From Lachnospiraceae bacterium UBA3386 (lineage in GTDB: Bacteria; Bacillota; Clostridia; Lachnospirales; Lachnospiraceae): a DNA stretch of 35,867 bases. The notes under the pieces are model-generated. The model did no database searches. It saw only the letters and a program-made list of their open reading frames with translations, and was not told the origin of the DNA. Every line of letters begins with the position of its first letter. Position 1 is the stretch's first letter. Positions 25,252-34,602 of the stretch are shown here, in pieces. A program made the position numbers and the translations under genes. The DNA is taken from NCBI GenBank assembly GCA_002358875.1, contig DEPS01000193.1, forward strand, positions 19,725-55,591. Reading direction: 5' to 3'.

Positions 25252-26130
25252 ATGACGACCATGGAATGGATCCTTACGATTGAAATTATTGTCCTGACTT
25301 TGCTTGCATGTATTCTCCTTTACATACTTCTGCGAGATCGGAGAAAGGCAGATTACGGACAGGGAGTGGACAGAAGGACGGAGTACGTTTACTATCCGAA
25401 TCTGCAGGCTCCCTGGTTTCAGGAGGGGCAGGTGAGCTCCGGCTTTGGCGCCGCCCATTTTCCGACCTGTCCATCAGAAAACGGGGCTAATGCGTACGGC
25501 GGCTGTCCGGCACAGCCAGGGCCGGGATATTACGGATATGCGTCAAACGGCGTATATGCACGTGGGAACGGATATGGTGTATATTCCGCTCCCATCATCG
25601 GGAGGGAGAGGACCTATGTACCCACAGGCGTGAATGGCGGACATTTCAGCAGTCCTTCCGATTATGCAGAGAGGACATATGGCGGGCAGCATGAAGGAGG
25701 AAGACGCAGGGGAGCGGGAAAAAACGTTTCCGGGACTATGCGCAGGGCAGGCGGAACATCAGGAGAACAGTACCGCAGGCCGGTCAACAGGCATGCGTCG
25801 GGCAGTTCCCGCTGGCGCGTTGATTTCGTGGACATGTCCTCGGGACGCCATGTTACGAGGGATTTCAGTGGTGGGCTACTGGTAGGCAGACAGATGCCGG
25901 ATGAGCAGGAATCCGGAAAGCTTTATCTGAGCATGGACGCGACAGTGAGCCGGTCGCAGTTCCGCCTGTTCGTGACGGATGCAGGGATGATGATCGAAAA
26001 TCTGTCCAGGGTCAACATCACGAGAAAGAACGGATATCCGGTCTGGCAGCCGATGCGTCTGGAGGAGGGAGATGTCCTCGATCTTGGGAGAAAACGCTAT
26101 ATGGTCAGGGAGATCTGCCCGGCTGGTTAA
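25252..26130 (+). CDS. Single-pass membrane FHA protein with Gly/Tyr-rich linker
   Basis: The product has 292 residues from the ATG at 25252, chosen because GGAGAGGTG lies just upstream; an ATG at 25228 is also in frame. A membrane helix is at about residues 6-26 (ILTIEIIVLTLLACILLYILL). It is followed by a Gly, Tyr and Pro-rich linker (about 35-140), a basic Arg/Gly segment and a C-terminal FHA domain (about 190-290; LLVGRQMP, SRSQFRLF, ENLSRVN). The usual His of the SRxH motif is replaced by Gln, and the NG loop is only NLSRVN, so phosphothreonine binding may be weaker or lost. The FHA domain would lie inside the cell. It is the first of two FHA genes just before essC and probably recruits phosphorylated kinases or tails to the membrane. 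Confidence 0.85.
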   Translation: MTTMEWILTIEIIVLTLLACILLYILLRDRRKADYGQGVDRRTEYVYYPNLQAPWFQEGQVSSGFGAAHFPTCPSENGANAYGGCPAQPGPGYYGYASNGVYARGNGYGVYSAPIIGRERTYVPTGVNGGHFSSPSDYAERTYGGQHEGGRRRGAGKNVSGTMRRAGGTSGEQYRRPVNRHASGSSRWRVDFVDMSSGRHVTRDFSGGLLVGRQMPDEQESGKLYLSMDATVSRSQFRLFVTDAGMMIENLSRVNITRKNGYPVWQPMRLEEGDVLDLGRKRYMVREICPAG

Positions 26131-26260
26131 GAGTCTGTTAACCAATGAACTGTACATGATGCTTAACAGCGTCTGAGGCACTGCTGACTGCGGGAAGCCC
26201 CTGCGGAGCATTCCGGAAAATGCAGCAGCAAAAAATATTTGCGCGATTACAGGAACCATC

Positions 26261-26791
26261 ATGAATAATCCATCTACTCTGTTGACGATCATCATCGTGC
26301 TGTCCTGCGCGGCGGCCTCGATCATCCTGATCGTTCAGAACAACCGTCGAAAAGCTGCCTGGCAGGAGCTGAATAATGCCGCCAGGAAACTTGTAAAAGA
26401 ACAGAACCTGACTGCCGTTCTGACAGAAGGGAGGACCAGCCGGGAACGGGTGCGGACGATCATCTCTCTCTCCTGGAAGGGACGGGCGAAGGAAGCTTTT
26501 GTATTTGATCCGCTTGAAGGTGTAAGGATAGGGCGCCAGCCGGATCAGAACAGCATCATGATTCCTGACAGGGAGGTATCCCTGAGGCACTGTATCATTT
26601 TCAGGAAGAAAAACAGCAGAGAAATTTTTCTCGAGGATCTTGGGTCCGCTAATGGTACTGTCGTCGTTCACGGCTTGAGGAAAACGAGGATCAGATCCAG
26701 GCGTATCCCCGTTTATGACGGAGACAGGATCCAGGTGGGAGGCATGCAGTTTCAGCTTCGTATTTTTTGGATCGATTCTGCTTTTGTGTAA
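26261..26791 (+). CDS. Short single-pass membrane FHA protein
   Basis: The 176-residue protein has a membrane helix at about 7-26 (LLTIIIVLSCAAASIILIV), a basic connector with a predicted helix (NNAARKLVKEQ) and an FHA domain at about 80-170. The FHA motifs are RIGRQPDQN, SLRHCIIF and GSANGTVVVHG, so the key Arg, Ser, His and Asn-Gly positions are kept. It starts 130 bases after the preceding FHA gene; that gap contains a weak hairpin (GCATT/AATGC near 26211-26226) and no gene. AGGA lies seven bases before the ATG. Its place right before essC, which also carries FHA-like domains, suggests it acts in assembly or regulation of the secretion ATPase. It is otherwise uncharacterised. Confidence 0.85.
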   Translation: MNNPSTLLTIIIVLSCAAASIILIVQNNRRKAAWQELNNAARKLVKEQNLTAVLTEGRTSRERVRTIISLSWKGRAKEAFVFDPLEGVRIGRQPDQNSIMIPDREVSLRHCIIFRKKNSREIFLEDLGSANGTVVVHGLRKTRIRSRRIPVYDGDRIQVGGMQFQLRIFWIDSAFV

Positions 26792-26848
26792 GGGTCAGCC
26801 AGAGGAGAAAGTACCTTACGAGATCAGAACAGATGACGGAGAAAGCCC

Positions 26849-29800
26849 ATGATTTTGCTGATTTATAATGAAAAGGTTTGCAGGGAGGTTCTCCTTCCGA
26901 ACGTATATGATACGGATTACCGCGTCCGCCTGCACAGGAGCATCTACAGCCTGCAGGAGGACATCACACTCCAAATGGAGCGCTCCGCGGCCGGATGGAC
27001 CCTGTACAGCGGCTCTGACTACATGGTCTATTCAGAAGGAAGACCGGTAAAAGAGCTTATCCTTCATGGGGAACAGCTTCTCCAGATCCGGACAAAGCGG
27101 CAGGAAATTCTGGTTGTCATGACGGCCGACGTTCCGATCGCCTTCCATGTGATGGAAAAATACGATATTTCCAGGATGGGGGACATAACCATCGGGTCAT
27201 CTCCTGACAATATGATCCGCTATTCCTTCATGGGGCTTATCAGCGGGCTGCATGCTGTTCTTCGGAGATCAAAAGACGGCTGGTATATCGTTGACAACAG
27301 CAAGAACGGTGTATTTATTGGAAACCAGCGTATAAAGGGAAATCGCAAGCTGAGATCCGGAGAGCAGATCGACTTGTTCGGCCTACACCTGATTTATATG
27401 GAGCCAGTCCTCCTTTTGGGAAGAAACTGCGGGACGCTGCAGGTCGATGAGAGCAGGATGGCGCCCATGGACATCGAGCCTGTCCGGCCTCGTCAGGATG
27501 AAGAAGACAGTAATCGTACACCGCAGGAAAACTGGTTTAACCGTTCTCCCAGGAACCTTCCTGTCCTTTATACAGAACCCGTCGAGATAGAGGCTCCCCC
27601 GACCCCGCGCGAACAGAAGCAGAGGCCAGCCTATATGGTGATCGGCCCGGCTTTCACGATGGCAATCCCCATGACGCTGGGCTGCATGATGAGCGTCATC
27701 GCATCCCAGTTTTCGGGCAGGAGCGCAGGTGTGTTCATGTATACAGGCCTGGTGACCGCTATCGGTGCGGCCTTGATCGGTGCCGTATGGGCAGTCCTGA
27801 ACATGAATTATACAAAAAAGGAGCAGGCGGAGGAGGAAGAAAAGCGCTTTAACGCATATAGTAATTATCTTGTGGAGATATCTGAGAAGCTGAAGGAGCA
27901 GTATCGGCACAATACCTCTGCGATGAACGCGATATATCCGTCCGCCGGCCAGTGCGTCCGGTACGGACGGGGCGAGGCGCGCCTTTGGAACAGGAACTTT
28001 ACGCATGCCGATTTCCTGAACATGCGGCTGGGTCTGGGCGACAGCCCCTTTCAGGTGGACATTTCTATCCCTAAAGACAAGTTCACGCTGATTAATGATT
28101 CGCTTTTGAAAAAACCGAACGTTATCAAAAAGCAGTACAGCATGCTCCACCAGGTGCCGGTATGCGCGGATCTGATGAAAGATGCCCTGATCGGCATTGT
28201 AGGTGGCCCGGGTAAACGCGGAGCTCTGCAGATGATGCACACCATTGTGGCAGGGATTGCGGCGGCACACTGCTATACAGATGTCAAGCTCGTTTTTATT
28301 TATGACGAGCAGGATTATTCCGTTCTGGAGGACTGGGAGTGCATGCGCTGGTTTCCCCATGTCTGGTCGGAGGATAAGAGCACGCGCTACATGGCAGGCA
28401 ATGAGATCGAGATCCGTGATGTCTTTTTCGAGCTGTCCAATATTCTCCGAACACGTGTAGAAAATGCCGGTGCTTCCGGTTCAAGAAAAGGCGTCATTGC
28501 AAGGCCACACTACGTGGTTTTCGTTTCCGATCCCTCCATCCTGGAGGGGGAGATCCTGACCAGGTATATTTACAACGCACAGCCTTTGTACGGGCTGACC
28601 ACTTTCCTGATGGTCGAGACGGTGGAGCAGCTGCCGAACGCCTGCGAAACCGTGATAGAGAACGACCGGTTCTTCACAGGAATCTACAACCTGATGGACA
28701 TGCAGGAGGAAAAGCGCAGATCCTTTAAACCGGATGTCGTCTCCCGTCAGGAGGTCGAGGATTTCGGCCGTCGTCTCGCAAATATCCGCGTCCGTGAGAT
28801 TGAATCCAACAGCGAGATTCCCGCCGGCATCAGTTTCTTCGAGATGTACGGGGTCAACAGGCTCGAGGAGTTCAATGTCCTGGAACGATGGCGTAAAAAC
28901 CGCAATTACAACAGCATGAAGGCACTGGTCGGCCGCAAAGCGGGCGGAGCGGACTGCTATCTGGACATCCACGAAAAATTCCACGGCCCCCACGGCCTTG
29001 TTGCCGGCACGACAGGATCCGGAAAGTCCGAGACTCTTCAGACCTATATCCTGTCGCTTGCCATAAATTTCAGCCCGGAGGACGTGAGCTTTTTTATTAT
29101 CGATTTCAAGGGCGGCGGCATGGCAAACCTTTTCTCAGGGCTTCCTCATCTGGCCGGGCAGATCTCCAACCTGTCCGGCAATCAGGTGCGCCGCGCCATG
29201 ATCAGCATCAAGAGTGAAAATACCCGGAGACAGCGGATTTTCGCGGAAAACGGCGTCAACAACATCAACCTCTATACAAAGCTGTACAAGAATCACGAAG
29301 CAGCTGTGCCTGTCCCGCACCTCTTTATCATCATCGATGAGTTTGCGGAGCTCAAGCGTGAGGAGCCCGAGTTCATGCAGGAGCTCATCAGCGTGGCGCA
29401 GGTCGGGCGTTCCCTGGGGGTGCATCTGATCCTTGCGACGCAGAAGCCCAGCGGTACAGTGGACGACAACATCTGGTCCAACTCCAAGTTCCGCCTCTGC
29501 CTGCGCGTCCAGGACAGGCAGGACTCAATGGACATGCTCCACAAGCCGGATGCGGCCTTCCTTACACAGGCGGGACGGTGTTTCCTGCAGGTTGGGAACG
29601 ATGAGATTTTTGAGCTGTTCCAGTCCGGCTTTAGCGGGGCTGTTTATACAGAAGGAGAGGGGAAAAACAGTGCCGCAGCTTCTATGATCGGCCGCACAGG
29701 GCGGGCGGATCTGGTCGGCGCGAGGAAGAAACGTGTGCCGGAAACGGCTGTGCCCGCTCCTGCGCCGGGGGATATTCCACTTTCCCTGGAAGGTACAGTT

Positions 29801-31681
29801 TCTGTACTCGGCACCCCTAAAAAGAAGAAATCAGCCGTCAAGGAGACGACGCAGCTGGATGCGGTGATCGGGTATCTTGACAGGATGGTGAAAAAGGCTG
29901 GCTATCAAAAGAGTGGTCAGCTCTGGCTTCCCGTACTTCCGGAGGCCCTGTACCTTCGACAGATGGTGGAGATGGAGACGCTTTCCAACCCGGACTATGC
30001 AGAGCAGTTTTTTGACGGGAAGGCATGGCCTGCGCAGAAGGGAAAGTGGCACCTGGATACCATCATAGGCCTTTATGACGATCCCGAGCAGCAGGCCCAG
30101 CGCCCCATGCGTCTTAGCTTTTCTGACGGAGGGCACATGGCCGTCTGTGGCCAGGTCGTCAGCGGCAAGAGCACCTTTTTACAGACCCTGGTTTACGGGC
30201 TGATCAACAGGTATTCCCCGCAAGCCCTGCAGCTCTATCTGCTTGACTTTTCCAGCAATCTTCTGGGGTGCTTCGCGGACGCGCCGCACGTGGGAGGTAT
30301 CGTGACCGACGTCCAGGAGGACAGGCAGGAGAAGTTCTTCCATATGCTTTCGACCCTAATGGACGAGCGCCGAGCAGCCCTGCAGGGCGGTAACTTCTCC
30401 CAGTATGTCCAGGCCTACGGGAGGCAGCTCCCGGCCGTTATGGTGGTCATTGACAACTATGCGGGTTTTCGGACGAAGACCAACGACAAATTTGACGACG
30501 TGCTGCTCCGTCTCTCCAGAGAGGGCGTAGGCTATGGAATCTTCCTGGTCATCTCCGCGGCGGGCTTCGGGATCAACGACATCCCATCCAGGATCGGGGA
30601 CAATCTCCGCATGGTTCTCTCCCTGGAACAGGCGGACAAATTCAAGTACATGGAGATTATCCGACGGACACACCTGCAGCTGATCCCGGAGACCAACGTC
30701 AAGGGCAGGGGCCTCGCCGTGATCGATGATCGGCCGCTGGAATTCCAGACCGCCCTCTGCATGGAGGCTGAGGACGATTTCTCCAGGGGACAGAAGATCG
30801 CTGCAGAGTGCAGGGAGATGAAGGAAGCCTGGAAGGGAGAGCCGGCGAGGCAGATTCCCGAGATTCCGGAAAATCCCACGCTGCAGATTCTGGAGTCCGA
30901 CTACCGCTACCGCCGCGCCAAAAAGGAGCGTTCGCTCCTGCCGTTTGGGTATTTCGCGCAGGACGCGTCTATCGCGTCGGTTTCCCTTATGCACAACTAC
31001 TGCTTCCTGATCACGGGGCGTGCCAGGACGGGCAAGACAAACCTCCTGCGCCTTCTGCTCCACGCGGCGGGCTCGCGGGGAGAGGATGCTTCCTGCGTCG
31101 TGATCGAAAAGAAGTCAGGGGAGTTCACCGACTTCGAAAAGCCCTGCGCCGCCCTGGGAGCCCGTTTCGTCCCGGACGGGAAGGAAATGTACAAATATTT
31201 CAGCGAGCTGCTTCCGGAATTTGTGCGCAGGAACAAGAAAAAGCGCGCCCTCATCGAGCAGGGCCTGGACGAGGAGGAGATCGCCCGCGCCATGCTTGAG
31301 GAAAAACCGGTCTTTATCTTCATCGCGGATATGAACGACTTCATGACCATGGTATACAAGCGCGACCCGGGCATCGGGGACGTGTCGGGCTTTTTGGAGA
31401 ACATCATGGAGAAGGGCTCCATGCACAACATCTTCTTCTTCGCCTGCCTTAGAGTGGAGGACGACATGGGGCTTCGCGGCTACCGCGCCTACAACCACTA
31501 TTGCTCTTATAAGAAAGGCGTCCATCTGGGCGGGAACCTCCAGGGCCAGAAGATCTTCAGCTTCCAGAACGTCCCGTTCAACCTGCAGTCCCGAACCCTG
31601 AAGAAGGGCTTCGGCTATATGTCTGCGGACGACGAAGAGGGCGTTGGTATCGACGTCGTCATTCCGCTGGCCAAGGCGTAA
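26849..31681 (+). CDS. essC: EssC/YukB-type type VII secretion ATPase
   Basis: This 1,610-residue protein has the EssC layout: two FHA-like domains (about 1-90 and 95-185; the second has TIGSSPDN, SGLHAVL and NSKNGVFIGN), two membrane helices (about 263-288 and 295-318) and three FtsK/SpoIIIE ATPase domains. Walker A motifs are GTTGSGKS (720-727), GQVVSGKS (1101-1108) and GRARTGKT (1390-1397). Only the first domain has a full Walker B with catalytic Glu (FIIIDEF, Asp830-Glu831); the second has IDNY (Asp1202-Asn1203) and the third IADMND (Asp1494). The first domain is the motor and the others serve control or substrate docking in this family. It is a little longer than staphylococcal EssC. GGAGA lies about nine bases before the ATG. 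The presence of this gene defines the locus as type VII secretion. Confidence 0.96.
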   Translation: MILLIYNEKVCREVLLPNVYDTDYRVRLHRSIYSLQEDITLQMERSAAGWTLYSGSDYMVYSEGRPVKELILHGEQLLQIRTKRQEILVVMTADVPIAFHVMEKYDISRMGDITIGSSPDNMIRYSFMGLISGLHAVLRRSKDGWYIVDNSKNGVFIGNQRIKGNRKLRSGEQIDLFGLHLIYMEPVLLLGRNCGTLQVDESRMAPMDIEPVRPRQDEEDSNRTPQENWFNRSPRNLPVLYTEPVEIEAPPTPREQKQRPAYMVIGPAFTMAIPMTLGCMMSVIASQFSGRSAGVFMYTGLVTAIGAALIGAVWAVLNMNYTKKEQAEEEEKRFNAYSNYLVEISEKLKEQYRHNTSAMNAIYPSAGQCVRYGRGEARLWNRNFTHADFLNMRLGLGDSPFQVDISIPKDKFTLINDSLLKKPNVIKKQYSMLHQVPVCADLMKDALIGIVGGPGKRGALQMMHTIVAGIAAAHCYTDVKLVFIYDEQDYSVLEDWECMRWFPHVWSEDKSTRYMAGNEIEIRDVFFELSNILRTRVENAGASGSRKGVIARPHYVVFVSDPSILEGEILTRYIYNAQPLYGLTTFLMVETVEQLPNACETVIENDRFFTGIYNLMDMQEEKRRSFKPDVVSRQEVEDFGRRLANIRVREIESNSEIPAGISFFEMYGVNRLEEFNVLERWRKNRNYNSMKALVGRKAGGADCYLDIHEKFHGPHGLVAGTTGSGKSETLQTYILSLAINFSPEDVSFFIIDFKGGGMANLFSGLPHLAGQISNLSGNQVRRAMISIKSENTRRQRIFAENGVNNINLYTKLYKNHEAAVPVPHLFIIIDEFAELKREEPEFMQELISVAQVGRSLGVHLILATQKPSGTVDDNIWSNSKFRLCLRVQDRQDSMDMLHKPDAAFLTQAGRCFLQVGNDEIFELFQSGFSGAVYTEGEGKNSAAASMIGRTGRADLVGARKKRVPETAVPAPAPGDIPLSLEGTVSVLGTPKKKKSAVKETTQLDAVIGYLDRMVKKAGYQKSGQLWLPVLPEALYLRQMVEMETLSNPDYAEQFFDGKAWPAQKGKWHLDTIIGLYDDPEQQAQRPMRLSFSDGGHMAVCGQVVSGKSTFLQTLVYGLINRYSPQALQLYLLDFSSNLLGCFADAPHVGGIVTDVQEDRQEKFFHMLSTLMDERRAALQGGNFSQYVQAYGRQLPAVMVVIDNYAGFRTKTNDKFDDVLLRLSREGVGYGIFLVISAAGFGINDIPSRIGDNLRMVLSLEQADKFKYMEIIRRTHLQLIPETNVKGRGLAVIDDRPLEFQTALCMEAEDDFSRGQKIAAECREMKEAWKGEPARQIPEIPENPTLQILESDYRYRRAKKERSLLPFGYFAQDASIASVSLMHNYCFLITGRARTGKTNLLRLLLHAAGSRGEDASCVVIEKKSGEFTDFEKPCAALGARFVPDGKEMYKYFSELLPEFVRRNKKKRALIEQGLDEEEIARAMLEEKPVFIFIADMNDFMTMVYKRDPGIGDVSGFLENIMEKGSMHNIFFFACLRVEDDMGLRGYRAYNHYCSYKKGVHLGGNLQGQKIFSFQNVPFNLQSRTLKKGFGYMSADDEEGVGIDVVIPLAKA

Positions 31682-31787
31682 AGCCTGATCGTGTGAAAGC
31701 ATTTTTCAGGAAGAAGGGAAAAATAAAGAGGAAAAACACAAAGAGTAAGTATATGAAACAACAATTTTATTAAAAACGGGGTACATA

Positions 31788-33017
31788 ATGGAAAAAGGGC
31801 ATTTGATCAGTGATAGATTTGAGATTCTTGCTGTCAAATGGAACAATGGCTTTTATACGGTGTATGCAGCAAAAGACATGCGAACCGGACGTATTTGTCA
31901 GGCAGTTGAGTTCCTGTATCCATCAGCGGACAAGAACCTGATGAAGAAGAATGAGATACTGTTTCTTGCGGCTATGAAGCATTCTTGCGCCCCGAAGATT
32001 TTAGACGTTATCAGTAATAACGAGTCGGTTATTTGGGTGAGGGAATGTCTGACAGGAGACAACATCCAGGCATTGATCGAAAAGAAGAAGAAAAAAGATC
32101 CAGAATCACATGGAGCGCAGCCACCTGAAGCTGTTGTTTCCTGGACTAAACAGATCTGTAGCTTATGTTTGTATTTGGAGCGTAAGCAACCTCCGTTTCT
32201 ATTGCTGGATGTTAACCCATTACATCTCTTATTGGTTGAGAAAAAGACTGATAAATCGGATATTGCAAAATATCCATTTGGAAGAATCGTATTGACTGAT
32301 TGGTATATGGTGCGGGCATGTGATAAGGACAAGACATTTAGAACGGATTCTTTTTTTGGGGGCTACAACAGAGGTTATGCGGCTCCGGAGCAGTTCGGTG
32401 GCAGAGAGCGCAAACTTGACGTGAGAACGACAATATATCAGATTGGCGTCTTTATGTATCATATGCTGACAGGATATACTCCTTCTGAAACAGATTATAC
32501 GATTCATCCGATTGGAGATTATTCTCCATCACTTGCAGGCATCAGGATAGAAACTATCGTATCAAAATGTTGTAGGGTGAATCCAAAAGAAAGATTTCAG
32601 TCAATTTCAGAACTCAAAGAAGCGCTTCGGATCCCATTCGATCCTGTTCCCTTTTTTGGTTTGAAAAAGCTGAAACGGATGCATATTGCCCACAAGCTAT
32701 TGGGAAAACTGCCTGTGAAAAAGGGAAAAAACTCTACCAGTCCTTACGGGATGGACTATTGCATTCCAGGCATTCCAGGTAACTTCCCCGGACGGGATTT
32801 TGTATATCCGACGGCGAAACATTCGGATAGCAATGTGGATTACTGTATGAGTTGTGGGAAAAGAAATGATACACATGGCTCGATTTGTATGGGATGTGGA
32901 GCAAGTATGTCATGGGAAGTGGATCAGGGAGCTACAATAGGCTTATGCCATTGCGGGAATTCCTTTCCTCTTTCCTCACTCTATTGTCCATATTGCGGAA
33001 GGAAAATTCGAGAATGA
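31788..33017 (+). CDS. Pseudokinase with two C-terminal zinc-ribbon motifs
   Basis: This 409-residue protein aligns with kinase 1 over its kinase domain (compare GYAAPEQFGGRERKLDVRTTIYQIG with the same part of kinase 1, and both have HPIG plus KCC after it). Key residues are lost: the glycine loop is WNNGFYTVY, the ATP-binding Lys is Glu41, HRDxKPxN has become LLDVNPLH (Asp141 kept, Lys and Asn lost), DFG is DWY (171-173), and the invariant Asp of helix F is Thr215. It has no membrane helix. The C-terminus has CxxC-CxxC (353/356, 367/370) and CxC-CxxC (387/389, 400/403). It is very likely a catalytically dead scaffold. Its base composition is AT-richer than essC upstream. GGGG lies just before the ATG. 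EssB of classical T7SS is also a pseudokinase, but with a membrane helix. Confidence 0.9.
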   Translation: MEKGHLISDRFEILAVKWNNGFYTVYAAKDMRTGRICQAVEFLYPSADKNLMKKNEILFLAAMKHSCAPKILDVISNNESVIWVRECLTGDNIQALIEKKKKKDPESHGAQPPEAVVSWTKQICSLCLYLERKQPPFLLLDVNPLHLLLVEKKTDKSDIAKYPFGRIVLTDWYMVRACDKDKTFRTDSFFGGYNRGYAAPEQFGGRERKLDVRTTIYQIGVFMYHMLTGYTPSETDYTIHPIGDYSPSLAGIRIETIVSKCCRVNPKERFQSISELKEALRIPFDPVPFFGLKKLKRMHIAHKLLGKLPVKKGKNSTSPYGMDYCIPGIPGNFPGRDFVYPTAKHSDSNVDYCMSCGKRNDTHGSICMGCGASMSWEVDQGATIGLCHCGNSFPLSSLYCPYCGRKIRE

Positions 33018-33166
33018 TCTCAGATTGTAGTTGTTGCTTGATGGATGAATTTTAGATCTGTACTACTCGCCTGAGAGAATAGTTTTCAGTATAGGAACTG
33101 AGGAAACACAGATGAATGAGGATGATGGAAGATGATTCTCATAGACCGATTGGAAGGCGGGGAAAC

Positions 33167-33898
33167 ATGATCTCAATGCTGATCGCGGACAGCTATGCAA
33201 AGGAACGCCGCGCCATTTCCACAGAGGCGCACGAACAGGCGGCATGGCAGACAGAAGACTATTGGGAATGGCTCGAATGTGCTAATGACAGGGAACTTCG
33301 TGATCTCCTCGCTGGAGATCCACGCCTGCATATTTCCTGTCTGGACATCACTATGCAGAATGCGGTAGAAATGGCAAAGGAGATTCGCACCCGGTCTTCG
33401 GAGGTCTATATGATCCTCGTTGCGGATATGACGATCTCTCCGACTGTCTATATGCGTCCTACGATTGGAGCGGAATCCCTACTCCTTCGTCCTCTGGACG
33501 GCAGGCAGATCCGGGAGGTGCTCTCGGAGGCGATCGGAACTTATGCAAGACGCTTTCTGAATGCAGATGAGACGAAGTTCTTCGTTCTCGAAAACAGGGG
33601 GTCACGGGAGCTGATCAGTTATGACCGCATATGTTACTTCGAATCAAGGGAAAAAAAGGTGTTCTGCAATACAGGAACCGAGGAGTATCCCTTCTATGGA
33701 ACCCTGGATCAGCTTCAGGAGCAGCTTGGAGAAGCTTTTATACGCTGCCACAGGAGCTTCCTGGCGAACAAAAGAAAGGTTTTGCGCGTCTTCCTGTCGC
33801 AGAATATCATGGAGCTTGACGGAGAGATTGAGATTCCTTTATCCAGAAGCTGTAAGCCGGCTGTCAGGGAGTTTTTAAAGCAAAATCCCGGAATTTGA
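33167..33898 (+). CDS. LytTR-type response regulator with degenerate receiver
   Basis: The product has 243 residues from the ATG at 33167 (GGCGGGGAAAC before it); an in-frame ATG at 33116 would add 17 residues with no family support. Residues about 1-125 are receiver-like: CLDITM with Asp60 in the phospho-acceptor position, but only one acidic residue in the first strand (IADSY) and Arg instead of the conserved Lys (LRPLDG). Residues about 138-240 form a LytTR DNA-binding domain, with FIRCHRSFLANKRKV as the typical pattern. No histidine kinase is present in the window, so it may be controlled by other means, perhaps by the Ser/Thr kinases. It is a candidate transcriptional regulator of the secretion genes. 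I could not find clear LytTR target repeats. Confidence 0.88.
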   Translation: MISMLIADSYAKERRAISTEAHEQAAWQTEDYWEWLECANDRELRDLLAGDPRLHISCLDITMQNAVEMAKEIRTRSSEVYMILVADMTISPTVYMRPTIGAESLLLRPLDGRQIREVLSEAIGTYARRFLNADETKFFVLENRGSRELISYDRICYFESREKKVFCNTGTEEYPFYGTLDQLQEQLGEAFIRCHRSFLANKRKVLRVFLSQNIMELDGEIEIPLSRSCKPAVREFLKQNPGI

Positions 33899-33933
33899 GA
33901 GGCAAAAAACCCATCTGAAACAGGGAGACAACC

Positions 33934-34581
33934 ATGCGGCAAATTTCTGACAGATCAATCATTCTTACTTTTGACCAAATTCGAATCCTGCTATACAGTC
34001 TTGGATTTGACTCCTGCGAAGGGGTTTTCATGCCGGGAAAGGAGTTTTCACCACAGGAGATCCTCAAAGCGATTAACAGCCTTGTAAACAGAGGGCTGCT
34101 GATGCTCAAAGAGGAGGGGGGGAAAAAATCCGATGCGATGGACAAAAGACCGCATTTTGACATAGATCCGGAACTTCGGGAAATGATGCTGGCAATTGGA
34201 AGCCCCGGAGGGGCTTTCGAATACCGTCCTGGGGAAGGCTTGCCTGGCTTCTCCAAAGAACTGTACAACGGTCCGGAATATTATTGCTATATTCTCCCTG
34301 ATTACTGCCTTGTGGTGCAGCGTGACTGGACGAGGGCGGAAAGCCTTCGTCTTCGTGCCATGGATCCCCTTATGTTCAGCCTGTGGAGGCAGGAGAGGGA
34401 AGAAGAGGCTGCGGAGCAGCTCTTTCGGCCAGGGCCTTTCGTCCCTGAAGATGAGATGCCTGGGGGGAAGCGGCATGAAGAAGTGTCTTCAGAAGGCAGG
34501 CAGGCAGGGACAGGGGATGAACAGGATGCGGGGGGTAGCCCGGGAGAGTCTTCGGGCGCAGCGCTTTCGGCAGTTTTATAG
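33934..34581 (+). CDS. Hypothetical protein with helical N-terminus and acidic tail
   Basis: I do not recognise this 215-residue protein. The N-terminal half (about 1-65) looks like a winged-helix-type fold (LTFDQIRILLYSLGF, SPQEILKAINSLVNRGLLML). The middle contains YYCYILPDYCLVVQRDW, which could be a beta strand pair. The last ~50 residues are acidic and rich in Gly and Ser, probably disordered. No signal peptide or membrane helix is seen, so it is likely cytosolic. It lies between the LytTR gene and the EsaB-like gene, in a position where T7SS loci often have substrate chaperones; that role is only inferred. A G7A6 run at 34116-34128 inside the gene is prone to slippage. It lacks any sign of being a pseudogene. 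Confidence 0.72.
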   Translation: MRQISDRSIILTFDQIRILLYSLGFDSCEGVFMPGKEFSPQEILKAINSLVNRGLLMLKEEGGKKSDAMDKRPHFDIDPELREMMLAIGSPGGAFEYRPGEGLPGFSKELYNGPEYYCYILPDYCLVVQRDWTRAESLRLRAMDPLMFSLWRQEREEEAAEQLFRPGPFVPEDEMPGGKRHEEVSSEGRQAGTGDEQDAGGSPGESSGAALSAVL

Positions 34582-34602
34582 AAAGTAGGAGGCAGGCTGA
34601 AA

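Noticed and set aside
34475..34588. Basic 37-residue frame starting at an ATG with GGGGGG upstream, overlapping the end of the hypothetical gene
   Set aside because: It lies wholly inside another frame except for seven bases, is Arg/Gln-rich like a shadow of acidic low complexity, and has no family match I know.
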